Assembly (NCBI GenBank): GCA_031406575.1
Contig: JANOHP010000027.1
Span: 1 to 58,030, forward strand
DNA length: 58,030 nt
Source: Ga0077555 sp031406575
Lineage (GTDB): Bacteria > Pseudomonadota > Alphaproteobacteria > Rhizobiales > Hyphomicrobiaceae
Reading direction: 5' to 3'
In this document: piece by piece, positions 17,513 through 26,272 of the stretch
How positions within the stretch are numbered: position 1 is the first letter of the stretch
Layout: the number at the start of each line of letters is the position of its first letter
Notes under the pieces: generated by a model
Databases searched by the model: none
Told to the model about the DNA's origin: nothing
Seen by the model: only the letters and a program-made list of their open reading frames with translations
Made by a program: the position numbers and the translations under genes

Positions 17513-17682
17513 CTTTTGAGACCTTTCTATCGGCTCGTGAAATCAACCGTTGAACACTCGATATAAAGAGGCGCGCCTTACAGCCACCTTTCGGCAGCAT
17601 TAATTCTTCGTAACACCGACGATTCCCGGTGAATGTCTGATACGTGACCTGTCTCGGCAGGTCTCGAGGCGATTCAGTCAAC

Positions 17683-18798
17683 ATGACGTCATGCAAGCGA
17701 GTGTTCAGGGCTTTGGTCGTGAGTTTCGCGTGGCTTGCCGCAGTCGGAGGCGCGGGCGCGGCCGTTTTCGGCAGCGATGATCGAACGGCCGTGCCGCCTC
17801 GCCTGCAACCGGTTGCCGAGTTGACTGGGCTTTTGTTCAACAACCAGTCGCGGACTGTCTGCTCGGCCTTTTGCGTTGCCGACAATCTGATTGCGACAGC
17901 AGCCCATTGCATGGCGCGCGGCCAGACGACACCGGTCCGTTACTCGGAATTCCGCTTCGCACGCAATTTCGACCGTTCGCGCACGTTCGTCAAAATCGAG
18001 GGCGCAGCCAATGGCATAGCCGCCCAGCACATCCTCAGCGGCGATTTTCGGTTGAATGTGCGTCCCCCGATCGATGCGGCGAGCGACTGGGCTTTGGTCC
18101 GAGTGCCGGCCAACACGTGCCCGACCAAGAGTCTCCAGATCAGGGTCTTGTTGCCGGACGAAATCATCACCCAGTCCAATGCCGGTCGCGTCTTTCAGAT
18201 TGCCTACCATCGGGATGTCCCGCCCTGGCGGCCGGTCTATTCCACGCCCTGCCCCGTCGCCCGCGACTACGATGTCGCGGAGTGGTCGGCCATAGCAGCC
18301 GACTTCACCTCGCCCGAACAGATGATCCTGCATACCTGCGACACGGGCGGAGCCTCTTCAGGTTCGCCACTTTTCCTCGACACGAGTGACGGGCCCGTCG
18401 TCATCGGAATGAACGTCGGGACTTACGTTCAATTGCGGATGACATCACAGGGACCTGCTCCTGCGCGTCAGAAAACCGAGATCGTGGCCAACACGGCTGT
18501 CAACGCAAGCGCGTTTGCCGCGCAAATCGAGATGATGCGCACGGTGCAGATTCTGACGACGAACAGTGAAATCCGCGCACTGCAAGAGCGCCTGAAGTCG
18601 AGCCAGCTGTACACAGGGCGGCTTGATGGGGTCTACGGGCCGGCGTTGAAGGCTGCCATCGAGACCTATGAGAAGACGACCGGCGTGCCCGTCATCGGTC
18701 TGCCCACTCGTTCACTCGTACAGCTGCTTGCGCAGGACGAGCAGCGCACCGGAAAACTCGCACCAACCAGCACCGGGCAACCACCTCCGGCCCGCTAG
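17683..18798 (+). CDS. secreted trypsin-like protease with peptidoglycan-binding domain
   Basis: A 371-residue secreted protein: signal peptide (about 1-25), then a chymotrypsin-fold domain with H75 (TAAHCMARG), D135 (SDWALVRV) and S226 in TGGASSGSPLFLD, the pattern of glutamyl endopeptidase-type proteases. Cysteines near the active site suggest disulfides. After a linker, residues about 300-355 form a PG_binding_1-like helical domain (ALQERLKSSQLYTGRLDGVY). It could cut proteins at the cell wall or act on its own envelope. It diverges from degP across 170 bases, so the two may share control. The ATG at 17683 is preferred over the GTG at 17644. Its stop overlaps the stop of the convergent gene within a single CTAG. 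Confidence 0.85.
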   Translation: MTSCKRVFRALVVSFAWLAAVGGAGAAVFGSDDRTAVPPRLQPVAELTGLLFNNQSRTVCSAFCVADNLIATAAHCMARGQTTPVRYSEFRFARNFDRSRTFVKIEGAANGIAAQHILSGDFRLNVRPPIDAASDWALVRVPANTCPTKSLQIRVLLPDEIITQSNAGRVFQIAYHRDVPPWRPVYSTPCPVARDYDVAEWSAIAADFTSPEQMILHTCDTGGASSGSPLFLDTSDGPVVIGMNVGTYVQLRMTSQGPAPARQKTEIVANTAVNASAFAAQIEMMRTVQILTTNSEIRALQERLKSSQLYTGRLDGVYGPALKAAIETYEKTTGVPVIGLPTRSLVQLLAQDEQRTGKLAPTSTGQPPPAR

Positions 18799-19808
18799 AA
18801 TGCCGATCCGCGACCGGCCTGCATCTGTGTGCGGGGTAGCAGGCGCAGCTCGTCGCCACCCAGAGATGCGAACAGGCCCGCGATCGAAGCTGAATCGAGG
18901 CTGATGCCACCTGGTGTCTGCGCCAGCCCGGTCAAATGCCATGCCAAGCGAAAGTCCTGCTCCAGCACGCCGTCGATGTCGAGGGCACCGGCCCGGCGGA
19001 GCGCTTCTGCCGTCAAAGTGTGCGCCGGCAAGGAGCGTTTCGCCAAATCGGCCAAAACACACTCCGCCCAAGCCGTGTCTTGGGCACCGGCCCCGCGCAG
19101 CCGGTCGAAAATGTGCTCGATCCCCTCCCCCGCCGCGAAAAACCGCTCGATTCTTTCTCGGTTTTGCATGAGCCAGCCCGGAGTCGGCTCCTCGTGCCGA
19201 TCGTCGAGCACGGGATCGAGTGGCTCGGCTGCGGCAATCAATGCTTCGATCTCCTCAAATCTCTCGGCTGCGATGCAGTGCGTAACGAGCCCCAGCGCAT
19301 AGGCGTCGTCCCTCTCGATCGTCCGACCCGTCAACGCCAAATAAAGTCCAATACCGGGAGGCATCCTGGCCAGCGCGTACAGAACTCCACAATCCGGCAC
19401 GGCATCGACGGCCGATCCAATCGCTGAAAACGCATAATTGGCTCCAGCGACCCTATGCGTCCCATACAGCGTCAATCCAGCCGCGGTGCCGGATATAACG
19501 CCGTCCAACAAGGAGACGATCGGTTTGGAAAAGCACTCGATTTGCCAGCAGAGGTCGTATATTTTTCCGCGTTCAGCCCGGCTGGAAGCGCTCGAGCCTT
19601 GCGACAATCGCCTTGCTCCGCTGTGGTCGTGGCTATTTGCGACCGCCCCAGGCCCGGCGGATTTGATAACCACACCATACGTCATTGGATCACGCCCAAG
19701 CTCTCGCAGGGTGCCGGAGATTTGCTTCTGCATATCGGTCGTGAACTCGGCCTGTTCCAGCGTGATCACCGTTGATGCATCACGTCGCGTGATCGTCATA
19801 CCCAGCAT
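18795..19808 (-). CDS. enoyl-CoA hydratase/3-hydroxyisobutyryl-CoA hydrolase-like protein, probably without the usual activity
   Basis: A 337-residue crotonase-fold protein closest in layout to the 3-hydroxyisobutyryl-CoA hydrolase group (ECH_2). A segment like the family CoA/oxyanion region is DGVISGTAAGLTLYGTHRVA, and LYLALTGRTIERDDAYALGL matches the family. In the segment where hydrolases have PETAIGLFPDVGG this protein has IGSAVDAVPDCGV, so the catalytic Glu is Gly while the Asp is kept. The N-terminal part is also diverged (serine/arginine-rich around 65-80). It may be a degenerate paralogue or have a different reaction. ATG at 19808 follows GAGGAG; the ORF runs further upstream to 19970 without support. 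Confidence 0.72.
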   Translation of the reverse strand: MLGMTITRRDASTVITLEQAEFTTDMQKQISGTLRELGRDPMTYGVVIKSAGPGAVANSHDHSGARRLSQGSSASSRAERGKIYDLCWQIECFSKPIVSLLDGVISGTAAGLTLYGTHRVAGANYAFSAIGSAVDAVPDCGVLYALARMPPGIGLYLALTGRTIERDDAYALGLVTHCIAAERFEEIEALIAAAEPLDPVLDDRHEEPTPGWLMQNRERIERFFAAGEGIEHIFDRLRGAGAQDTAWAECVLADLAKRSLPAHTLTAEALRRAGALDIDGVLEQDFRLAWHLTGLAQTPGGISLDSASIAGLFASLGGDELRLLPRTQMQAGRGSAF

Positions 19809-19972
19809 GCACAGGCTCCTCGAGGGCTCAGGCGGCGATAGTCTCGCAATCCCCCGCACAACCATTGAAATTCCAGTGGCCGGACCCCAATTTGCCTGTA
19901 CACGAGGTCGCAAATCGTTAGATGCTCGAAGCTCATGATTCGAGTACCGCTGGGTCCAGCTCGAGACCATAA

Positions 19973-21115
19973 ATGGTGCGTCCCGCCTTATTCCTCACCG
20001 TATTGATGGTTTCGTTGGCCGCGTCCTTGGGCGCGCATGCCCAACAGCCATCTTCCATGCGCGGAACCGCAGCGGCACCTTCTCTCGGTTCTGTTCCCAA
20101 TCCGCCAGTCAAAGCCCCCCTGGCGACCTCCGGCGACGCAAAGGAGGCCTCCCCCCAGGACGCCGAAAAGACGCCACAGTGGCCAAAAGTTTTACCGAAA
20201 ACCGAGCCGCAGCCGTTGATCAACGGCTGGAAGAAAGAAGACGTCGACTTGGCACGTGCGCAGTGCACCGCGGTTCTCGCCCGGCTCTCGGCAGTGACCA
20301 CACAGGCCGAGCCCATCAAGGAAGGTGAGTGCGGTGCCGCCGCGCCGGTCGAGCTGGTCAGCATCGGAACCGCTCCTAAAGTCACATTCAATCCTCCCGC
20401 GATTGTCACGTGCGACATGGTGGTAGCGCTCGATCATTGGTTCAAAACAGACGTTCAGCCCGCAGCGCGCAGCCTGCTCGGCTCTCCCATCAGTCGCGTC
20501 GAAATCATGAGTTCTTACTCATGCCGAACGGCATATGGCCGAAAACGGAGTAAATTGAGTGAGCACGGACGCGCCAACGCCATCGATGTCAGAGCCTTGA
20601 TAACCGAGCGTGGCGAAACCGTCGAGCTGTTGACCGATTGGGGTATGACCGAACGCGATGTTCTCGCTCAGATCGCCGCTGCCAAAGCGGAGCAGCAGCG
20701 CCGTGAAGCCGCAGCCAAGCGAGAGGCTGATGCGCTTGAGGCCGAGCGAACCAAAGCGGCGAAATCGGACGACGTGAAAACCCCGTCAGGACGGCCAGAA
20801 CCGACCATTGGGAACTATGCCAGTCCTCAGATATTGCGCGGCACGATCGTGGACCAGAACCCGATCATGGAGGGGCGGATCGCAATCCCACCACAGGGGG
20901 CAGTGCCTGCGTTTCGCCTGGGTGGCCCGAAAGACGTTTCGCCGGCGAGCAAATCAGCCGATGCCGCCAAGCCCAAAGAGCGCTTCCTGCGCCGCATTCA
21001 CAGTTCTTCCTGCCAGACCTTCGCCACAATACTGGGCCCGGAGTCCAATGACGCCCATCGTAATCACTTCCACATAGACCTGGCCGAGAGAAATTCAGGG
21101 AAGTTCTGCGAATAG
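19973..21115 (+). CDS. secreted extensin-family (extensin-like C-terminal domain) protein
   Basis: A 380-residue secreted protein of the alphaproteobacterial extensin-like family (PF06904 type). A signal peptide ends near AHAQQ (residues 20-25), then a proline-rich segment. The conserved domain starts at about residue 90 (CGAAAPVELVSIG) and includes SYSCRTAYGR, LSEHGRANAIDVRAL and, at the end, SSCQTFATILGPESNDAHRN, HFHIDLAER and a terminal FCE. The histidines and aspartates resemble a metal-dependent peptidase-like site. Residues about 215-325 interrupt the domain with an Ala/Glu/Lys-rich probable coiled coil and a low-complexity linker. The exact function is unknown. Confidence 0.82.
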   Translation: MVRPALFLTVLMVSLAASLGAHAQQPSSMRGTAAAPSLGSVPNPPVKAPLATSGDAKEASPQDAEKTPQWPKVLPKTEPQPLINGWKKEDVDLARAQCTAVLARLSAVTTQAEPIKEGECGAAAPVELVSIGTAPKVTFNPPAIVTCDMVVALDHWFKTDVQPAARSLLGSPISRVEIMSSYSCRTAYGRKRSKLSEHGRANAIDVRALITERGETVELLTDWGMTERDVLAQIAAAKAEQQRREAAAKREADALEAERTKAAKSDDVKTPSGRPEPTIGNYASPQILRGTIVDQNPIMEGRIAIPPQGAVPAFRLGGPKDVSPASKSADAAKPKERFLRRIHSSSCQTFATILGPESNDAHRNHFHIDLAERNSGKFCE

Positions 21116-21123
21116 CGGCTCAA

Positions 21124-21172
21124 CGAATTCAATATTAACATTTTTTTGCTTCTTTTCTCCGGTTTGAATTCG
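21124..21172. repeat. inverted repeat upstream of hemB
   Basis: CGAATTCAA at 21124-21132 is perfectly repeated in inverse as TTGAATTCG at 21164-21172, with 31 T-rich bases between. It could end the extensin-family transcript or be part of the hemB control region; the sequence does not distinguish these. Confidence 0.4.
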
Positions 21173-21281
21173 CGCGAGCGACGAAGCCGAGTCGTTGCTG
21201 CTTGTCAGGTCGACTTTGTCGGCTCAATTTCGCGTACTTCGACCCACGTTCGTCCTTCCTCCGGAAATATCGAGACTGGTC

Positions 21282-22358
21282 ATGCAAACCCGCGCCCGCC
21301 CGATCGAAGCAGACAGCCGCCAAGAACCCGGCAAAGCCTCGATCGTCGTACCAGCCAGCACACCCGGCATGTTTCCCGCCGTCCGACTGCGCCGCAATCG
21401 CAAGGCCGACTGGTCTCGCCGCCTCGTGGCAGAAAACGTGCTGACCACGGCGGACCTCGTGTGGCCACTCTTTTTGATCGACGGACCAACGCGGCGCGTA
21501 CCGGTCGCCCACATGCCCGGCATCGACAGGGTCAACATCGAAGAAGTCGTGGCGGAAGCCGAACGGGCTGCGGCTCTCGGGATTCCCGCCATTGCACCGT
21601 TTCCCTATGTCGAGAAGTCCTTGCGCGACCCCACTGGTAGCGAAGCACTTCGTGCAACGAACCTCATGTGCCGCGCCGTGCGCGCAATCAAAAGTGCTGT
21701 GCCCCATATTGGATTGATTACAGACGTGGCCCTCGACCCCTACACGAGCCACGGACACGACGGTTTGATGGATGCCGACGGCCGCATCGTCAACGACACC
21801 ACGCTCGAGGTCCTGTGCGGTCAAGCATTGGCGCTGGCCGAGGCTGGCGTCGATTGCGTGGCACCATCCGACATGATGGACGGGCGCATTGGCGCCATTC
21901 GCCGTGCTCTCGATCAAGCCGGCTACCAGGACGTGCAAATCTTATCCTACGCCGCCAAGTACGCGTCCGGCTTCTATGGGCCCTTCCGGGACGCAATCGG
22001 CACGAATGCAACACTGATCGGCGACAAACGCACGTATCAGATGGACCCAGCCAACAGCGATGAGGCTATCCGCGAGGTCGGCCTCGATCTTGCCGAGGGC
22101 GCCGATATGGTGATGGTCAAGCCCGGCATGCCGTATCTCGACATCGTCCGGCGTGTGAAGGACACCTTTTCAGTGCCGACCTATGCCTATCAAGTCTCGG
22201 GCGAGTACACGATGCTCACGGCCGCAGCCCAGAACGGCTGGCTCGACGGCGATCGGGTCATGATGGAAAGCCTTCTCGGCTTCAAGCGAGCGGGTGCTGA
22301 CGGCATCCTCACCTATTTCGCGCCGAGAGCGGCCGCAATCCTGCGTGCGGCGACGTAG
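21282..22358 (+). CDS. hemB: delta-aminolevulinic acid dehydratase (porphobilinogen synthase)
   Basis: Condenses two 5-aminolevulinate molecules into porphobilinogen in haem, cobalamin and bacteriochlorophyll synthesis. The 358 residues contain both active-site lysines, K226 (SYAAKYAS) and K280 (MVMVKPGMPYLD). In place of the cysteine zinc site of the animal and E. coli enzymes the sequence reads TDVALDPYTSHGHDG, the aspartate form described for Mg2+-dependent Bradyrhizobium ALAD. The N-terminal arm has RLRRNRKADWSRRLV. The frame is open to 21195, but ATG at 21282 gives the normal N-terminus. The gene is monocistronic and would supply haem for the cytochromes in this window. Confidence 0.96.
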   Translation: MQTRARPIEADSRQEPGKASIVVPASTPGMFPAVRLRRNRKADWSRRLVAENVLTTADLVWPLFLIDGPTRRVPVAHMPGIDRVNIEEVVAEAERAAALGIPAIAPFPYVEKSLRDPTGSEALRATNLMCRAVRAIKSAVPHIGLITDVALDPYTSHGHDGLMDADGRIVNDTTLEVLCGQALALAEAGVDCVAPSDMMDGRIGAIRRALDQAGYQDVQILSYAAKYASGFYGPFRDAIGTNATLIGDKRTYQMDPANSDEAIREVGLDLAEGADMVMVKPGMPYLDIVRRVKDTFSVPTYAYQVSGEYTMLTAAAQNGWLDGDRVMMESLLGFKRAGADGILTYFAPRAAAILRAAT

Positions 22359-22378
22359 CCCGGAGTCGCGGTCGCCAT

Positions 22379-23443
22379 TCAGCGCATCGAGGGGGGTTCG
22401 TCATCTTCCAAGTGCTGCGCATTGGTCACGCCGCTGATGAGATTCAGCGACAACAGCCGGGCAAGCTCGGGGCCGCGCGGCCCGATCGGAACAAGCTCCT
22501 GCTCTAGACCGCGCAGGCGCGCCTCGAGCCCGACGCGCGCCGCCTCGGCCTGCTCCAGCGAAACCGCCGCGAACCGCACCTTCCCTCCAGGCGAGACACG
22601 ACCCAGCGCCGGTAGGTCGGCTGAGATCACGGTGGCGATCTTGGGATAGCCGCCTGTCGCCTGGCGATCGGCAAGCAGGACAATCGGCAGGCCGTTCCCC
22701 GGCACCTGTATGGCTCCCGGCGCGATGGCATCGGACACGATATTGGCCCCCTTCGTGTGCTCGAGGCGGGGACCATCGAGCCGCAACCCCATGCGATCGG
22801 CATCGCGAGTGACCACGTAGTCCGAACCCAGAAACGCCGCCATCGCCTCGCAGGTGAACCAATCGTCCTGCGGACCCGGCATCACGCGCACGAGGTGCGC
22901 GGGCGGCAAATCCAATTCTTCCAACCGCAAATCGGCGCGATCCGGCGCCGTACCACGCTTGAGCGGCAACCAATCTCCCTTTCGAAGTGCCCGACCCTCG
23001 AGACCCCCGAAGCCACCACGAACATAGGTCGACAAACTACCCAGAAACGGCTGCAAATCGAAGCCTCCAGCGACTGCCACGTAAGCGACTGCTGTGCCCT
23101 CCACACTGCCGATGCGGAAACGGTCCCCGCGCTCGAGCGTGACGCTCTCGAGCGCCCTCACGCGCCGTGCGTCGCCATTGGCCGATTCTATCGTCAGGAC
23201 CGTTGCGCCACCACATACGGCAACGCGAACACTCTCTGCTTCCACCTCCAGCGTCGGTCCGACCAGTGCTATTTCGAGGCCCGCCATGCCCTGAGGATTA
23301 CCAACGACTACATTGGCCGCCCGCAGCGCCACTGAGTCGATTGCACCCGACACCGGTATGCCCAAGCGCTGATAGCCGGTGCGGCCGAGGTCTTGGATGG
23401 CCGTCAAAAGGCCCGGCTCGACGACGCGCAGCGCGGGGCTCAT
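22379..23443 (-). CDS. pxpC: 5-oxoprolinase subunit C (biotin-dependent-carboxyltransferase-like)
   Basis: Subunit of the ATP-dependent prokaryotic 5-oxoprolinase PxpABC, which opens the toxic cyclic amino acid 5-oxoproline to glutamate. The 354 residues belong to the allophanate-hydrolase-subunit-2-like (AHS2) family: LLTAIQDLGRTGYQRLGIPV near the start, GPQDDWFTCEAMAAFL in the middle and VLLADRQATGGYPKIATVIS towards the end. It overlaps pxpB by four bases, so B and C are coupled. Older annotations call this urea amidolyase or KipA-related; pxpA on the other side supports oxoprolinase. Confidence 0.92.
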   Translation of the reverse strand: MSPALRVVEPGLLTAIQDLGRTGYQRLGIPVSGAIDSVALRAANVVVGNPQGMAGLEIALVGPTLEVEAESVRVAVCGGATVLTIESANGDARRVRALESVTLERGDRFRIGSVEGTAVAYVAVAGGFDLQPFLGSLSTYVRGGFGGLEGRALRKGDWLPLKRGTAPDRADLRLEELDLPPAHLVRVMPGPQDDWFTCEAMAAFLGSDYVVTRDADRMGLRLDGPRLEHTKGANIVSDAIAPGAIQVPGNGLPIVLLADRQATGGYPKIATVISADLPALGRVSPGGKVRFAAVSLEQAEAARVGLEARLRGLEQELVPIGPRGPELARLLSLNLISGVTNAQHLEDDEPPSMR

Positions 23444-24177
23444 GCCGCTCTCCCCAGCGCTGCCAATTCGACCGGGTCCGCAGGCAGGCGTCCTTCGGCG
23501 GCCCTGGCCTCGAGCTCATCGAAAACCTCGCGCGGGACGGGCGCAAAACGCACCCGATCGCCCGGCTTCAAAAGCACCGCGCGCGGACGTCGCAACTCGA
23601 ATAGTCGTACCGGCGTGCGCGCGATCAAGTGCCAGCCGCCGGGACTATCCAGCGAGTAGACGCCCGTGAGCCCCACGGCGATGCAGACCGACCCCATCGG
23701 CACACGCACACGGGGGGTTTCGCGGCGGGGCAGCATCAGTTTATCGGGCGTGTCGCCCATGTAGGGATATCCGGGCAAGAACCCGAGACAGTAGACGCGG
23801 TACGTCGTCGCCGAATGCAGCGCCACCACTTCGGCTGGATCGAGGCCCGTGCCCCGCGCAACGTCCTCGAGATCGGGCGCCAAATCCTCACCTTCATAAC
23901 AGGTGGGAAGTACCCAATCGTCACCCGACAGCTCGACGCCTTCCAACCCGTCGAGCAGGCGTTCCACGTGGCCCCTGAGCACACGTCCGGGCAGAACTGT
24001 GGGATCATAATGGATCATGAGGGAGCGAAACGTCGGCACCGTCTCGACAATGCCTGCGATTGCTGCCGCATCGACACGTTCGGCCAGCGCCAGGACCTGC
24101 GCGTTGATTTGGCGGTCCACGGTATCACCGAACTCCACGACGAGGGCCGTATCACCGCTCGCGAGCAACTTCATCAC
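23440..24177 (-). CDS. pxpB: 5-oxoprolinase subunit B (KipI/AHS1 family)
   Basis: A 245-residue AHS1-family protein that works with PxpC and PxpA. It starts with LLASGDTALVVEFGDTVDRQ and contains the family signatures YCLGFLPGYPYMGDTP and RVPMGSVCIAVGLTGVYSLD followed by PGGWHLIARTP. The first two codons are both ATG (24177, 24174); either may be used. It is the first gene of the minus-strand pxpBC pair and is divergent from pxpA across about 220 bases, a shared control region. Confidence 0.92.
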   Translation of the reverse strand: MMKLLASGDTALVVEFGDTVDRQINAQVLALAERVDAAAIAGIVETVPTFRSLMIHYDPTVLPGRVLRGHVERLLDGLEGVELSGDDWVLPTCYEGEDLAPDLEDVARGTGLDPAEVVALHSATTYRVYCLGFLPGYPYMGDTPDKLMLPRRETPRVRVPMGSVCIAVGLTGVYSLDSPGGWHLIARTPVRLFELRRPRAVLLKPGDRVRFAPVPREVFDELEARAAEGRLPADPVELAALGRAA

Positions 24178-24398
24178 CTGTCTCCGCCGGTCTGCGCGGT
24201 CGATCGCGCCTTCAACTCGGATTCGTCATGCCATACATGTCGTTGATGCGCTCAACCGGCCGCCGGATTCAGCACAATTCGATTCCCTCGATTGTCCGAG
24301 CGCCTTTAACAGCATAGCATTCTCGCGCGTCGGCTGCGCCAAGCTCGAGGTCCAGTCGATATCTGCGTCTTAACCTACCTCCACGACGGTGCGACGAC

Positions 24399-25196
24399 AT
24401 GGGACTACGGATGAACCTCAACGCCGATCTCGCCGAGGGTTGGGGCGCCTACGACATTGGCGACGACACCGCGCTGATGAAACTCGTGGGCTCAGCGAGC
24501 GTCGCCTGCGGCTTTCACGGCGGTGACCACAACACCATGCATCGCATTTGCATGCTGGCGAAGGCCGAAGGCGTCTCAATCGGGGCGCATCCCGGGTTCA
24601 ACGATCTTTGGGGCTTCGGCCGCCGCCAAATCAAGACGACGCCCGACGATATCGAGTACATGACCGCCTACCAGATCGGCGCACTTCAGGCGGTCGCGCG
24701 CTACGCTGGCATTCCCGTCACGCACATGAAGCCACACGGGGCGCTCGCCAACATGGCCGCCGTCGACGAGAGCTACGCGATGGCCATCGGTCGCGCCGTC
24801 AAAACCGTCGCCCGCGACTTGATTTACGTGGGGCTGGCTGGATCGGAGATGATCCGCGCAGCGCAGAAGCTCGGACTGCCCTTCGCCCGGGAAGGCTTCG
24901 CTGATCGGTCTTACGAGGATGATGGCAATCTCACCCCCCGCTCGACACCCGGCAGCGTTTACAGCGATCCCAAACGCGCGCTCGAGCAGGCTCTCGGCCT
25001 CATCGAGAAGGGCGAGGTGGTCTCGCGCACTGGCAGGACAATACGTATCGAGGTCGACACGATCTGCTTGCACGGCGATGCGCCGACAGCAGTCACCGTC
25101 GCTCGTGTCGTGCGTCAGGGCATCGATGCCGCTGGCGTCGAATTGGTGACGCTGCCACAAATGGTTGCCCCAAGTCAGGATCTCCCCAAGCGATAA
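24399..25196 (+). CDS. pxpA: 5-oxoprolinase subunit A (LamB/YcsF family)
   Basis: The third subunit of ATP-dependent 5-oxoprolinase, 265 residues, LamB/YcsF fold. It shows the N-terminal NLNADLAEGWG, the motif VACGFHGGDHNTMHR with its histidines, IGAHPGFNDLWGFGRR, HMKPHGALANMAA and the C-terminal CLHGDAPTAVTVAR. The start could be ATG at 24399 or at 24411; the second gives an N-terminus more like E. coli PxpA. The gene lies opposite pxpBC instead of with it, and its last 22 bases overlap the end of the convergent amidohydrolase gene. Confidence 0.92.
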   Translation: MGLRMNLNADLAEGWGAYDIGDDTALMKLVGSASVACGFHGGDHNTMHRICMLAKAEGVSIGAHPGFNDLWGFGRRQIKTTPDDIEYMTAYQIGALQAVARYAGIPVTHMKPHGALANMAAVDESYAMAIGRAVKTVARDLIYVGLAGSEMIRAAQKLGLPFAREGFADRSYEDDGNLTPRSTPGSVYSDPKRALEQALGLIEKGEVVSRTGRTIRIEVDTICLHGDAPTAVTVARVVRQGIDAAGVELVTLPQMVAPSQDLPKR

Positions 25197-26188
25197 ATGC
25201 GCGCCGCCGTGTCGTGAAAGAGTTTCGCCTTGTCGCTGGCCGAAGTGCCCTGCGTGATCCGTTTGAACGAGTTCCACAGAACATTATAGCTGCACCCCAC
25301 CTTATCGACGGGGAAGTTCAACTCGAACATGCAGCGCTCGGCGCCGAAGAGTTCGATCACCGTCTCATAGTAGGGCCGCGTCATGTCGGCCATTTGCTGG
25401 CTCGTCGGCGGTTTCGCCTTTTCGTGCCAACCAAAACCACAATACTCCATCGCCAGACCGCCGAGCTTGACGGTGACGTTCGGGCATTTCGCCAATTCGG
25501 CCATGCCGGCCCGCCACGTTTGAAAAATTTCCTGCTGGCGATCCGCATAGGCGCCAATACCGGCAATCCCGCCGACATGATTGAGGATGATGGACGTGTC
25601 GGGAAAGGTACGGGCCAGATCCGCGCATTCGGACAGTTGCGGAAACCGGCTCGTCATGTCGAATGTCAGTCCCAACGGCGCAATTTCCGCAAACCCTTCT
25701 CTGAACTTACGATCCAGATACAGGCCCGGCTTTTCCGCGCGCGCGATGCGTGGGTCGGGGTCCCAGGCTCCGGTGCACCGAATACCGCGAAACCGGTCGG
25801 GTGCCGCCGCCAACTCCGCTTCGAGCACCGCTTTGACGCGCGATCCCGTCGTCAAGTCCGCGAACCCGACAATGCCCGCCGCCACTCGTGTTGTTCCGTA
25901 CAGCCCGGACGCCGCCATAGCCGCGATGCCGTTTGCGAATTCGACCTCGCCCACGGACTTCATCTCGTCGGGTCCATCGGCCCGAAACATCGCCAGATGC
26001 TCGATGAATACCGTCGAGACAATGTTGTGGCCGCTGCTCACGTCCGCCACGATTTCATCGATCATGTAACGGCGTTCGACACGTCCCTCACGCTTGTCCC
26101 ACAAATGATGGTGCGGATCGCAAATGGGCAAATCCGGCTCGAGGGTGTCCTCCTGAACCTGCACCAGCCAAGCGTCGTTCGTTGCCAT
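25175..26188 (-). CDS. amidohydrolase 2 family metal-dependent hydrolase
   Basis: A 337-residue TIM-barrel hydrolase of the Amidohydro_2 family (relatives include lactonases and decarboxylases acting on carboxylated substrates). It opens with the metal-binding ICDPHHHLWDKREG, then FIEHLAMFRADGPDE, RGIRCTGAWDPDPR, a middle histidine in SIILNHVGGIAG, and ends with RCMFELNFPVDKVG whose aspartate would be the last metal ligand. ATG at 26188 follows GGGGAGA and fits the family; the open frame upstream to 26692 is a shadow of the next gene. It is divergent from the beta-keto-acid cleavage enzyme gene, which suggests a shared pathway, but the substrate is unknown. Confidence 0.83.
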   Translation of the reverse strand: MATNDAWLVQVQEDTLEPDLPICDPHHHLWDKREGRVERRYMIDEIVADVSSGHNIVSTVFIEHLAMFRADGPDEMKSVGEVEFANGIAAMAASGLYGTTRVAAGIVGFADLTTGSRVKAVLEAELAAAPDRFRGIRCTGAWDPDPRIARAEKPGLYLDRKFREGFAEIAPLGLTFDMTSRFPQLSECADLARTFPDTSIILNHVGGIAGIGAYADRQQEIFQTWRAGMAELAKCPNVTVKLGGLAMEYCGFGWHEKAKPPTSQQMADMTRPYYETVIELFGAERCMFELNFPVDKVGCSYNVLWNSFKRITQGTSASDKAKLFHDTAARIYRLGRS

Positions 26189-26272
26189 CTGTGATCTCCC
26201 CTCGATGTCGCCCGGCTGTCGAGTGTAGGCTCGGCTCTGTCGTCCTGCCACCCAACCGCGATGGACCCGTCC

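Noticed and set aside
17513..17560. A third copy of the CGATC-N17-CGAAGCCGA motif before degP
   Set aside because: GTTCAA and CGAGCCGA are present, but the last box lacks one base, the spacing differs and there is no CGATC, so I did not count it.
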